From assembly GCF_022900255.1 (NCBI RefSeq), contig NZ_JALIRM010000015.1, forward strand, positions 62,001-126,000: 64,000 nt of DNA, given 5' to 3'. Shown in pieces: positions 44,085 through 52,690 of this stretch. Below the pieces are notes generated by a model that worked only from the letters and a program-made list of their open reading frames with translations, was not told the DNA's origin and made no database searches. The first letter of the stretch is position 1. Every line of letters starts with the position of its first letter. The position numbers and the translations under genes were made by a program. The stretch comes from Lederbergia wuyishanensis. GTDB taxonomy: Bacteria > Bacillota > Bacilli > Bacillales > Bacillaceae_C.

Positions 44085-44210
44085 CGTTTTTATTTTGTTG
44101 TAAAATAAAAACCGATTATGAGACAGCATTTATGTGTATTTTGTTTTCATGCACCTTCGCCCTAGCAGCGGCGGGTTACGTGATGCACCTCGAATATTAT
44201 AATTCTGAGG
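44085..44210 (-). promoter_or_regulatory. rpsD leader (probable S4 autoregulatory RNA)
   Basis: The transcript leader between promoter and rpsD contains paired GGTGCAT segments and a GC-rich core (CCCGCCGCTGCTAGGGCG) in an otherwise AT-rich gap. A second stem lies nearer the ribosome-binding site (ATTTTAC/GTAAAAT-type). B. subtilis S4 binds such a leader to block translation; I infer the same here from position and composition. Confidence 0.65.
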
Positions 44211-44265
44211 AACAAAATACTAGCATAATGTGTTCATCTAGGCTGCATTATTTTACACAACGACC

Positions 44266-44294
44266 ATTATATTATCTTTATTATGTAAAGTCAA
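44266..44294 (-). promoter_or_regulatory. Sigma-A promoter of rpsD
   Basis: On the minus strand: TTGACT, a 17-base spacer and TATAAT, close to consensus, about 195 bases before the rpsD start. Confidence 0.8.
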
Positions 44295-44455
44295 CAATCG
44301 AAAAATGAATTATTAAATATATATGTAGGTAAAAAGGTCTATTTGTGCTATAATTATTCTTAAGTAGTTTAGTAAATGTAGGTTTTATAACAATTTACAT
44401 ATAGGTAAAAAGTCTCTGTTGGGATTATTATAACTTGATGGGTGGTTGATATGGA

Positions 44456-45868
44456 ATGCCAAATCGGACAAATCCCATAGAAGAAAGTCAGTCTTTAGAA
44501 GAAATAAGGTATAGAGAACTTTTTAGAGTAACTGAAAAATTCCATTCAAGCATGGATATTAATATTGTATTAGCTGAAATTATCCAAACACTAAAAAGAG
44601 TTTTTCCTACTTACGATTATTTTTTGCTTTTATCAAACGATCATGATGCGAGCGAAGACCTACCTATCAAAAGCTTAGAATATAATTCTGAAAACGTTTC
44701 AGCTATATCATCTTATGTAAATGCTGCTGTTGAACTCGAAGATAGTGAATATCCTGTTATGTATGCACCCTTAAAAGGGAAACAAGGTGTATATGGTGTG
44801 TTGCAGGTCAAATCACATTTAACTTCGCCGCTTGAGAACAGTCAAATTGATTTTATTCGTTTGTTAGCCAATACTGCGGGGAATGCATTAGAAAATGCAA
44901 AGTTGTACCAGCAATCCCAAAAGCTAGTTGAGGATTTACGGTTGATAGATGAAGTATCTCAAAAACTTAATTCTACTTCAAGCTTAAGTGAAACAATGAA
45001 TTATTTACATAATCAAATTAAAAAGTCATTTCAAGCATCAGCCATTGGATTTATTATTTTAGGAGATGGAGAACCCAGAATTTTAGAGGGGAGTTCCAGT
45101 TACTTTGAAGAGGAGCACGGTAAAAAACTAATTAAAGCTGTATTAGAGCGCATTGAAAATAGCAATGATTCTCTTTTTATGGGCGAAATTAAACAAATGC
45201 CAGTTCCTGTTCAGTTAACATTTGGTTCGTTAATGGCAGTTCCGATGATTCATAGTAACTCTCTAAACGGTATAACCATTGTACTTGGTGACTTGCCATA
45301 TAGTTTTTCATTTGAAAAATTTAAGCTTCTGCAATCCTTAATTCAACGCTCTTCTTTAGCAGTAGCTAATTTAATGCTTCGGGAAAAGTTGGAGAAAATG
45401 GTGATCACAGATCAACTTACCCAGCTATTTGCCAGAAACTATTTAAACGAGATGATAGAAAAATCGATGCAAACGGACCGCGAAGGAACGTTTATCCTCA
45501 TTGATTTAGATGATTTTAAAGAAATTAACGATACATACGGACATCAAACAGGTGATCATGTTCTTATACAAGTAGCTAATCTTATTAAAAGTAGTCTACG
45601 ACCATCCGATATCGGTGCACGATGGGGAGGAGAAGAGCTTGCCGTGTATTTACCTGGAGTTCCGATCGAGAAAGGATCACAAATTGCAGAACGACTCATT
45701 AATCATGTATCACAAAATACTAAGCCGACAGTAACTATGTCTTGCGGAGTTTCAAATTGGGATTTTAGCCAACCTGATGAACTTACCCAATTATTTAGCC
45801 GCGCGGATGCTGCTCTTTATGAAGCAAAAAATGCTGGGAAAAATCAAGTGGCAGTAAAAGCAAAATAA
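44456..45868 (+). CDS. dgcP: GAF-GGDEF diguanylate cyclase (DgcP/YtrP-like)
   Basis: This is a 470-residue cytoplasmic protein with two GAF-like domains (about residues 25-145 and 160-310) and a C-terminal GGDEF domain. The active-site loop is GGEEL (391-395), and an inhibitory I-site RPSD (382-385) lies five residues upstream, so it should make cyclic di-GMP with feedback control. Its place next to rpsD matches B. subtilis ytrP/dgcP, though the protein is shorter than that one. GGGTGG lies upstream of the ATG. Confidence 0.85.
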   Translation: MPNRTNPIEESQSLEEIRYRELFRVTEKFHSSMDINIVLAEIIQTLKRVFPTYDYFLLLSNDHDASEDLPIKSLEYNSENVSAISSYVNAAVELEDSEYPVMYAPLKGKQGVYGVLQVKSHLTSPLENSQIDFIRLLANTAGNALENAKLYQQSQKLVEDLRLIDEVSQKLNSTSSLSETMNYLHNQIKKSFQASAIGFIILGDGEPRILEGSSSYFEEEHGKKLIKAVLERIENSNDSLFMGEIKQMPVPVQLTFGSLMAVPMIHSNSLNGITIVLGDLPYSFSFEKFKLLQSLIQRSSLAVANLMLREKLEKMVITDQLTQLFARNYLNEMIEKSMQTDREGTFILIDLDDFKEINDTYGHQTGDHVLIQVANLIKSSLRPSDIGARWGGEELAVYLPGVPIEKGSQIAERLINHVSQNTKPTVTMSCGVSNWDFSQPDELTQLFSRADAALYEAKNAGKNQVAVKAK

Positions 45869-45875
45869 TATAGAC

Positions 45876-45936
45876 GCTACTCTGTATCGCATTTTCAGAA
45901 TGTTGAAATTAACGATAGTAAAAGGGTAGCTTTTTT
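45876..45936 (+). terminator. Possible dgcP terminator
   Basis: GCTACTC/GGGTAGC stem ends (45876-45882, 45924-45930) directly precede six T; the large loop lowers confidence. Confidence 0.45.
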
Positions 45937-46179
45937 GTTCCTTTGAAGAATTACATAGGATTTCATACAATTGAGATAATTAATCAAAGGAGTCAAAATA
46001 AAGAGGATATTATTAGGCAAAGGTTAAACAGGAAAAGAAGCATTGTACAAATAAACATCACATTGGATAAATTCAAGGTTTATGTATCAATGAACATTAT
46101 TTTAAAAAAATGGGTTATTTCAATAACAACGGTCGTCTATCCACTGGAAGACGACCGTCAAGTTTAAATAATGTGAATA
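45937..46179. other. Gap with a hairpin; no convincing gene
   Basis: This is AT-rich spacer. An open frame from 45943 lacks a ribosome-binding site and has no recognisable content. At 46129-46158 a 9-bp ACGGTCGTC/GACGACCGT hairpin lies between the convergent dgcP and msrC genes and may terminate one or both. Confidence 0.45.
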
Positions 46180-46659
46180 TTAAATAAATAACATCAGTTT
46201 CTCAACAAACTTCTCTAAATATTCTTTGTCGAGTTCATCAAAGCGATTTTTTTCGGGACTATCAATATCAAGGACGCCTATGATCGTTCCATCTTTGATT
46301 AAAGGGATGACGATTTCGGATTGGGATGCTGCATCGCAAGCAATGTGTCCAGGGAATAGGTTTACATCAGCTACGACAATGGTTTCTTTATTGGCTGCAG
46401 CTGTTCCGCAGACGCCTCTCCCCAAAGGAATTCTTACGCATGCTGGCAAACCTTGAAATGGACCAAGAACGAGTTCGTTATTTTCCATTAAATAAAATCC
46501 TACCCAATTGATCCGATCGAGGAATTGATTTAGTAAAGCAGATGCATTACTTAGGTTGGCAATCTGATTTGGCTCTCCATCTAATAGTGCTACTAATTGT
46601 TTTGTTACTAATTCATAATTTTTTATTCTATCTTCGCTATATTCTTTTACTTCAAACAT
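46180..46659 (-). CDS. msrC: Free methionine-(R)-sulfoxide reductase (YtsP)
   Basis: This is a 159-residue single GAF-domain enzyme that reduces free methionine R-sulfoxide using thioredoxin. The three redox cysteines C74, C84 and C108 (in PACVRIPLGRGVCGTA and HIACDAASQSEIV) have the same spacing as C84/C94/C118 of the E. coli enzyme. The start is the ATG at 46659 with GAGGGG upstream; an upstream codon at 46683 is less suitable. It corresponds to B. subtilis ytsP. Confidence 0.92.
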   Translation of the reverse strand: MFEVKEYSEDRIKNYELVTKQLVALLDGEPNQIANLSNASALLNQFLDRINWVGFYLMENNELVLGPFQGLPACVRIPLGRGVCGTAAANKETIVVADVNLFPGHIACDAASQSEIVIPLIKDGTIIGVLDIDSPEKNRFDELDKEYLEKFVEKLMLFI

Positions 46660-46861
46660 AAATATCCCCTCTTTCTGCAACAAATTTTTACAAATATCTT
46701 CACAACCATTGTATCACTGCACAAACTGTCGATAAGTCTTCAAAGGAGTTCATGTATTTCTCTCGAATTGTACATATATATTAATAGAATGTACGGTTAG
46801 ACTGTTGAATTATTTTTGCATATTTTTTCATATTATTCAAGACTTTGAAAGCGGGGATTCT

Positions 46862-47497
46862 ATGAATACGCAGGAAGCTATAATAGAAGCGGCCATAGCA
46901 TTGTTCAATTTAAAAGGTTATCAGGGCACATCAATTAGGGATATTGCTAGTAGGGCAAAGGTCAATCCAGCTAATATTTCATATTATTTTAAAAATAAAC
47001 AAGGGTTACTTGAGGAATGTTTAATCTACTTTTTTGAACCGTACTTATCTTTCTTGGAAGAAGAGACACAAAAACTTGAAAATGATTCGGGACAGCTATG
47101 CCTGATAAGGGCAATTAAAAAAGTAATGTATTTTCAGAGTAAACATTATCAACTAGCACGGTTTGTCTGGAGAGAAATAACGATCGATACTCAAACATCA
47201 CGTGAAATGATTTCTCTCTATTTAATGAAAGAGCAATATTTTTATTCGAAAATGATACAAGCGGCTTCAAAAGAAAATAAGACGCCATTATCAATAAGCA
47301 TGATTGTTATCCAGCTAAAAGGAATGCTTATGATGCCCTATATAAATAATCTATATGTTCGTGAAGTTTGGGGGATGATTCCTCAAGAACCCTATTTTGC
47401 GGAAAAATACTTTAATGTAATCAAAAGTTGGTTGCTTGTATTGCTTGGATCTGAGGAACAAAATACATCTCCAACGATAAAAAAACTACCAGTATAA
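46862..47497 (+). CDS. refZ: RefZ (YttP), TetR-family regulator of FtsZ
   Basis: This is a 211-residue TetR-family protein. The N-terminal helix-turn-helix (EAAIALFNLKGYQGTSIRDIASRAKVNPANISYYFKNKQGLLEE) and the C-terminal LKGMLMMPYINNLYVREV...PQEPYFAEKYF block match B. subtilis RefZ. That protein binds sites near the chromosome origin and inhibits FtsZ during polar division. The start is the ATG at 46862 after GCGGGG; upstream in-frame codons lack a site. It is followed by ezrA, another FtsZ regulator. Confidence 0.9.
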   Translation: MNTQEAIIEAAIALFNLKGYQGTSIRDIASRAKVNPANISYYFKNKQGLLEECLIYFFEPYLSFLEEETQKLENDSGQLCLIRAIKKVMYFQSKHYQLARFVWREITIDTQTSREMISLYLMKEQYFYSKMIQAASKENKTPLSISMIVIQLKGMLMMPYINNLYVREVWGMIPQEPYFAEKYFNVIKSWLLVLLGSEEQNTSPTIKKLPV

Positions 47498-47507
47498 CTA
47501 CATTTTT

Positions 47508-47529
47508 CGCCTACTTTAGGCGTTTTTTT
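47508..47529 (+). terminator. refZ terminator
   Basis: A 6-bp CGCCTA/TAGGCG stem with a 3-base loop and seven T. Confidence 0.85.
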
Positions 47530-47716
47530 ATTGCGAAATTTGGGGTAAAAACATTTTTAGTAAAAATTTCAAATTTTTATTTCATAAAAATGCTTTTATT
47601 AGTCAAAAATTGTCGTCTTCATGGTATTATATAAGAACATAAACTTAAATTCATTTTTAACGAACGTATTTTACATAGAAGATCGGTTGAAAGATGGAAG
47701 GAACAGGGGGGTTACT

Positions 47717-49432
47717 ATGGAATACATTGTGGAAGTCGTGATTACTTCTATAATTTTAGTCCTTATTTTATTTATAGTAGGATATTTTATGAGAAAAAAG
47801 CTTTATAAAGAAATTGATAGACTTGAATCAAGAAAATTGGAATTGATGAATCGCCCTGTTATGGAAGAAATGACAAAAGTGAAAAAATTAAACATGACGG
47901 GCCAAACGGAAGAGATGTTCGAGCGTTGGCGCGGGATGTGGGATGAAATTATTGCAGTTCAACTTCCTAATATTGATGAAATGCTCTTTTATGCAGAGGA
48001 ATATTCAGATAAATACCGTTTTAATAAGGCTAAGGAAACTCATTTAAACATTGAGAAAATGCTTGAGGACATTGAAGCTCAAATTACTCAAATCCTTGAT
48101 GAGTTAGAAGAATTAACGGGGAGCGAAGAGAAAAATAGAGAAGAGATTGAAGGGCTGCTTGAGCAATACCGTAATTCCAAAAAAAATGTATTGGCTCATC
48201 GTCATATTTATGGAGTGGCAGCTGAGAAGTTTGAGCAATTGCTCGATGCAGTGGGAGAAAAAATTGCTAATTACGAAGAGTTGACAAATAATGGGGATTA
48301 TTTAGATGCACGCAAAGTTGTTATTACTCTAGCTTCTGAATTGGAACAATTAATTATTAAAATGGAAAAAGTACCAGATTTACTTACGGAATGTCAAACA
48401 GTGATACCTTCTCAGAAGAGTGAGCTGAAAGATGGTTTCCAGGAAATGATGCAGCAAGGGTTTATTTTGGAGCATTTGGATATTGAGAATCAATTTGAAC
48501 AGATTGATAAAGCTCTTGAGACATATATCGGATTTCTAAAGGCGACTGAAACGGAAGAAGTAGAAAATGGGCTGGAAGAAATAAAAGAAAAGATAGACAC
48601 GCTTTATGATTTACTCGAAAAAGAAGTATATGCCAAACATCATATACTTCAAGAAAATGAGGTTGTTGACACTACTTTACAACAACTAAGAGACATTAAT
48701 AATAACATAACTCATGAAACAAAAATTGTTCAACACAGCTATCAATTATTAAATGATGATCTTGAAGCCCCAAGTAAGCTTGAGAAAAACTTGAGTCAGC
48801 TTTCAAATCGTTATGAACTTTTAAAGGCTAGAATAATTGAAGAAAAAACTGCCTTTACGCTTTTGAGTGAAGAACTAAAAGAAATAGATGAGCAAGTTAA
48901 AGCTTTGCAACAAGAGCAAAATGATTTCATTGAAAAACTTCAAAACTTGAGAAAAGATGAATTAGAAGTTAGAAGCAATATTGAGATTCTTCAAAAGAAA
49001 ATTAAAGAAATCATTTCGCTTGTAAAGAAAAGTCGGATGCCTGGTCTACCTGGAGATTTTCAATCCCTTTATGAACAAGCGGAAGAGCAAATTGGCGATG
49101 TGATCAAAAGTTTGGATGAAAAACCACTTAACATTAAAGCAGTACAAAAATTCTTGTTTGATGCAACCGACACTGTTGAGTATTTATATACAAGAACGGA
49201 AGAACATATTGAAAATGCTCGTCTTGCTGAACAGGTAATCCAATATGGGAACCGATATCGGGGACGAAATCCGCAATTACGAGCGAATCTTGAAAAAGCT
49301 GAGCAGGCTTTTAGAAATTACGAATATAAATCTGCCCTCGAACAGGCCGCTACTGCGGTTGAAGAAATTGAACCTGGGGCATTAAAGCGGATCGAAGAAA
49401 TTTTTAAAGAAGAAGAATTAGTCAAACAATAA
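47717..49432 (+). CDS. ezrA: EzrA, septation ring regulator
   Basis: This is a 571-residue protein with one N-terminal membrane helix (about residues 4-24) and a long cytoplasmic chain of spectrin-like coiled coils. EzrA bends around the division ring and restrains FtsZ assembly. Its conserved QNR patch is seen near the C-terminus (YGNRYRGRNPQL). Length is close to the B. subtilis protein (about 562). The start is the ATG at 47717 with GGGGGG upstream. Confidence 0.94.
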   Translation: MEYIVEVVITSIILVLILFIVGYFMRKKLYKEIDRLESRKLELMNRPVMEEMTKVKKLNMTGQTEEMFERWRGMWDEIIAVQLPNIDEMLFYAEEYSDKYRFNKAKETHLNIEKMLEDIEAQITQILDELEELTGSEEKNREEIEGLLEQYRNSKKNVLAHRHIYGVAAEKFEQLLDAVGEKIANYEELTNNGDYLDARKVVITLASELEQLIIKMEKVPDLLTECQTVIPSQKSELKDGFQEMMQQGFILEHLDIENQFEQIDKALETYIGFLKATETEEVENGLEEIKEKIDTLYDLLEKEVYAKHHILQENEVVDTTLQQLRDINNNITHETKIVQHSYQLLNDDLEAPSKLEKNLSQLSNRYELLKARIIEEKTAFTLLSEELKEIDEQVKALQQEQNDFIEKLQNLRKDELEVRSNIEILQKKIKEIISLVKKSRMPGLPGDFQSLYEQAEEQIGDVIKSLDEKPLNIKAVQKFLFDATDTVEYLYTRTEEHIENARLAEQVIQYGNRYRGRNPQLRANLEKAEQAFRNYEYKSALEQAATAVEEIEPGALKRIEEIFKEEELVKQ

Positions 49433-49465
49433 TGGAGTCCAAAAATAGAGGGTTTTTACAGCTTC

Positions 49466-49510
49466 AGAGCGTAGACAAAGTCATTTTTGACTATGTCTAC
49501 GCTCTATTTG
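49466..49510 (+). terminator. ezrA terminator
   Basis: A long perfect stem (AGAGCGTAGACA/TGTCTACGCTCT plus an inner AGTCA/TGACT) followed by ATTTG. Confidence 0.88.
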
Positions 49511-49858
49511 TAAGTTCAGATTATCAGCCTAGAAAAGAAATTGAGTGGGACGACAGTAGATCGGGAAACAGTAGGAAGCTTGTAAAGTTTCAGTAAACTT
49601 TTTTGGATGGTCCTTTAATAAATAACAAATTATATGATAAGTGCTTTTTCTATTTTGTGAGATAAGCATAACTTTTTATATGGTCTATTCTTTTTTGTGG
49701 CTATAGATGCTATCGAATTGAGGCAAAACGAGTCACTCAAAAGGGAAAATAAAAGAACTTTTGGCTGCCTGTAATAAGTAGCCTGTTCTTGCGCTTTTCT
49801 TATATTCAGTGTTATGATTTAAAATTGCTATGATGATTTTTTTGAAGGTGAGTTGAAG
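49511..49858. other. Gap before the cysteine desulfurase gene
   Basis: AT-rich spacer of about 350 bases. I see no small gene. A short GTAAAGTTT...AAACTTTTTT inverted repeat lies near 49579-49603, and a TTATGATTT-like -10 region lies near 49811 that may drive the downstream operon. Confidence 0.4.
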
Positions 49859-51007
49859 ATGATTTATTTCGATAACAGTGCAACTACAAGACCTTATGAG
49901 GAAGTATTGGATACATTTGTAAAAGTAAATCGTGATTTTTACGGAAATCCATCTTCGCTTCATAATTTTGGAGGACGATCTGAAGGATTAATAAGTAAAG
50001 CTCGAGAGCAAATCGCTAACCTTATTGGTGTAAAAGCTTCTGAAATTATTTTTACTTCAGGTGGAACGGAAGGAAATAATTTAGCCATTAAGGGAGTAGC
50101 TCTTAAGTATAGAAGTAGAGGAAACCATATTATTACGACTTCAATTGAACATCCTTCTGTGTTTGAACCATGCAGACAGTTGGAGAAAATGGGATTTGAT
50201 GTTACTTATTTGCCTGTCAATGCGGATGGTTTGGTTTCTGTAGAAGATGTGGAAGCCGCAATAACGCAAAATACGATTTTAGTTTCCACAATCCATGTTA
50301 ATAACGAAATCGGTTCTATACAGCCTATTAAAGAAATTGGCCAAATGTTGAATCGATACTCTAAAGTAATTTATCATGTTGACCATGTTCAAGGGGTAGG
50401 AAAGATACCGCTTGATCTTTATGGATCTTCAGTTGATCTTTGTACATTTTCAGCACACAAATTTCACGGCCTTAAAGGAAGCGGAATTTTATATAAAAAA
50501 CATGGTGTTAGGTTAGACCCACAAGTCACCGGTGGGAATCAAGAACAAAAAATCCGTAGTGGTACTGAAAATACAGGTGGCATTGTTGCTATGGCAAAGG
50601 CGCTCAGAATGGAATTTTTAGATCAAAAAGTAAAAGGCGATACACTTGTTCAAATGCATGAATATATATTTTCAGAACTACAGAAGTTCCCGCAAATTGT
50701 TATAAATTCACCTCGTAACGGGGCACCCCATATTGTGAATTTTTCAATCACTGGGCATAAAGGGGAAGTCATTGTTCATGCGTTGGAAGAAGAGGGGATT
50801 ATCGTTTCAACTACGAGTGCATGCTCTTCCAAGGAAAATACTCCTAGTAGTACGTTACTAGCACTTGGATTAAATGAGGATATTGCAAGAGCCGCAGTTC
50901 GAATTAGCCTTTCTTATGAAAATACTATGGATGAAGCAAAAAGATTTATAAAAGCATTACATGATGTTTTAGATAGATTAAATAAAGTAATGAGGCGAAA
51001 TAGATGA
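49859..51007 (+). CDS. nifZ: Cysteine desulfurase partner of ThiI
   Basis: This is a 382-residue class V PLP enzyme of the IscS/NifS family. The PLP lysine is K201 in SAHKFHG, and H98 and D175 contact the cofactor. The catalytic cysteine lies in the SACSSKENTPSS loop. It removes sulfur from cysteine and passes it to ThiI for 4-thiouridine in tRNA. The start is the ATG at 49859 with AAGGTGAG upstream (a TTG 6 bases earlier is too close). Its last codons overlap thiI by 4 bases. Confidence 0.93.
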   Translation: MIYFDNSATTRPYEEVLDTFVKVNRDFYGNPSSLHNFGGRSEGLISKAREQIANLIGVKASEIIFTSGGTEGNNLAIKGVALKYRSRGNHIITTSIEHPSVFEPCRQLEKMGFDVTYLPVNADGLVSVEDVEAAITQNTILVSTIHVNNEIGSIQPIKEIGQMLNRYSKVIYHVDHVQGVGKIPLDLYGSSVDLCTFSAHKFHGLKGSGILYKKHGVRLDPQVTGGNQEQKIRSGTENTGGIVAMAKALRMEFLDQKVKGDTLVQMHEYIFSELQKFPQIVINSPRNGAPHIVNFSITGHKGEVIVHALEEEGIIVSTTSACSSKENTPSSTLLALGLNEDIARAAVRISLSYENTMDEAKRFIKALHDVLDRLNKVMRRNR

Positions 51008-52212
51008 ATTATGACAGAATTTTAATACGCTACGGAGAAATGTCATTAAAAGGTCGGAATCGGAAGCATTTTGTTCAAAAGTTGAAGAAAAATATTAAAT
51101 TTATTCTTAGAAAATTTAAAAATATTCGGATTGAATCTGAATGGGATCGTATGTATGTTCAATTAAATGGGGAACCTGTCGAACAGATTATTGGCGGATT
51201 AAAAAAAGTATTTGGCATACAATCTTTTAGCCCGGCCATTAAAACTGAAAAAAATATCGACGCCATAAGAGACGCGGCATTACACATTGTTAATCAGGCC
51301 CATCAACCCGGAAATACGTTTAAAGTTAGTGCACGTCGTTCAGATAAGACATTTGAATATGATACAAATGGATTAAATCATGCAGTTGGAGCGCATATTC
51401 TAATTAATGTTGAAGATATTAAAGTGAATGTAAAAAATCCGGATATTAATTTAATTGTGGAAGTTAGGCATGATGCTGCCTATGTTTCCGGGCAAGTTTT
51501 TCAAGGTGCTGGCGGCTTTCCTGTCGCTTCTTCTGGAAAAGCGATGCTTATGCTTTCAGGTGGAATTGATAGCCCAGTAGCAGGATTTTTGACAATGAAA
51601 CGCGGTGTTGGAATAGAAGCAGTTCATTTCCATAGCCCACCTTTCACGAGTGAGAGAGCAAAACAAAAGGTCATTGATTTGGCACGTAAACTAGCTGAAT
51701 ATTCAGGTAGTGTTAAAATTCATATTGTTCCTTTTACACAAATTCAAGAAACGATCCATAAAGAAATTCCTGAAGGATACACGATGACATCAACACGAAG
51801 AATGATGCTTAGAATTACAGATGCACTACGTGAAAAAAATGAAGGCCTAGCAATCGTTACTGGGGAAAGCTTAGGGCAGGTTGCTAGTCAAACGATGGAC
51901 AGTATGTATGCGATCAATAGTGTAACGAGCACGCCTATTTTGCGTCCGCTGATAACGATGGATAAAATTGATATTATTAAAATTGCAGAAGAAATTGATA
52001 CATTGGAAATATCGAATCGTCCATATGAAGATTGCTGTACTATTTTTACTCCGCCATCTCCAAAAACTCGTCCGAGATTGGAAAAAGTTTTAGCTTTCGA
52101 GCAAAAATTGGATTGGGAACCTTTATTAAGTGAGGCAATTGAAAATACAGAAACCATTATTGTTAGCGAAAGAAGGAACCAAGAGGAAATCGATGTGGAA
52201 GATCTCTTCTAA
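51004..52212 (+). CDS. thiI: ThiI, tRNA 4-thiouridine synthetase
   Basis: This is a 402-residue enzyme with an N-terminal ferredoxin-like and THUMP region (about residues 1-165) and a PP-loop adenylation domain with SGGIDS at 185-190. It adenylates U8 of tRNA and transfers sulfur. There is no C-terminal rhodanese domain, as usual in Bacillus, where the dedicated desulfurase gene upstream supplies sulfur. The ATGA overlap with that gene implies coupled translation. Confidence 0.95.
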   Translation: MNYDRILIRYGEMSLKGRNRKHFVQKLKKNIKFILRKFKNIRIESEWDRMYVQLNGEPVEQIIGGLKKVFGIQSFSPAIKTEKNIDAIRDAALHIVNQAHQPGNTFKVSARRSDKTFEYDTNGLNHAVGAHILINVEDIKVNVKNPDINLIVEVRHDAAYVSGQVFQGAGGFPVASSGKAMLMLSGGIDSPVAGFLTMKRGVGIEAVHFHSPPFTSERAKQKVIDLARKLAEYSGSVKIHIVPFTQIQETIHKEIPEGYTMTSTRRMMLRITDALREKNEGLAIVTGESLGQVASQTMDSMYAINSVTSTPILRPLITMDKIDIIKIAEEIDTLEISNRPYEDCCTIFTPPSPKTRPRLEKVLAFEQKLDWEPLLSEAIENTETIIVSERRNQEEIDVEDLF

Positions 52213-52270
52213 TGTTTAAAAGTAGATAGCAAGATTATACAGTGAATGGAACAATTACCAGAGATTGATT

Positions 52271-52301
52271 GAATGAAGGCAAGTGTTTTCGCACATTCTA
52301 T
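52271..52301 (+). promoter_or_regulatory. Sigma-G-type (forespore) promoter of sspA
   Basis: TGAATG (52271-52276), an 18-base spacer and CATTCTA (52295-52301) match the TGAATA...CATACTA pattern of forespore promoters. Confidence 0.7.
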
Positions 52302-52323
52302 GATTACAAGGAGGTGAAGACAC

Positions 52324-52518
52324 ATGCCAAACAACAATGAACTTCTAGTAAATGGTGCAGAACAGGCTATTGATCAAATGAAGTATGAAATCGCATCAGA
52401 ATTTGGAGTAAATTTAGGTGCAGATACAACTTCACGTGCCAATGGTTCTGTAGGTGGTGAAATCACTAAACGTCTTGTACAAATGGCTCAACAACAACTT
52501 AGTGGCGGCGCCCATTAA
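52324..52518 (+). CDS. sspA: Alpha/beta-type small acid-soluble spore protein
   Basis: This 64-residue SASP coats spore DNA and changes its UV photochemistry. The germination protease site is EIASEF (about residues 22-27), and the second conserved block is [21 protein letters not shown] perfect AAGGAGGTG precedes the ATG, a forespore-type promoter lies just upstream, and a strong terminator follows. Position beside thiI matches sspA of B. subtilis. Confidence 0.96.
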   Translation: MPNNNELLVNGAEQAIDQMKYEIASEFGVNLGADTTSRANGSVGGEITKRLVQMAQQQLSGGAH

Positions 52519-52538
52519 CAAATAAATATAAATGGCTA

Positions 52539-52567
52539 GAAGCGGGAATTAATTTCCCGCTTCTTTT
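52539..52567 (+). terminator. sspA terminator
   Basis: A 10-bp GAAGCGGGAA/TTCCCGCTTC stem with a short loop and five T. Confidence 0.9.
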
Positions 52568-52690
52568 TGAATTAATTGTAAATTCTCTAGCAATGAAAAG
52601 ATTTGTAAAACTGATGAGGGTGAAGTTCACTGGAAATCCTCTCTCCTTTTGTATATTATTCTAATATTAGTATCGGAAGGTGAAAAAAAC

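Noticed and set aside
45943-46167. 74-residue frame after dgcP
   Set aside because: TTG start without ribosome-binding site, biased basic/hydrophobic composition, no recognisable content.
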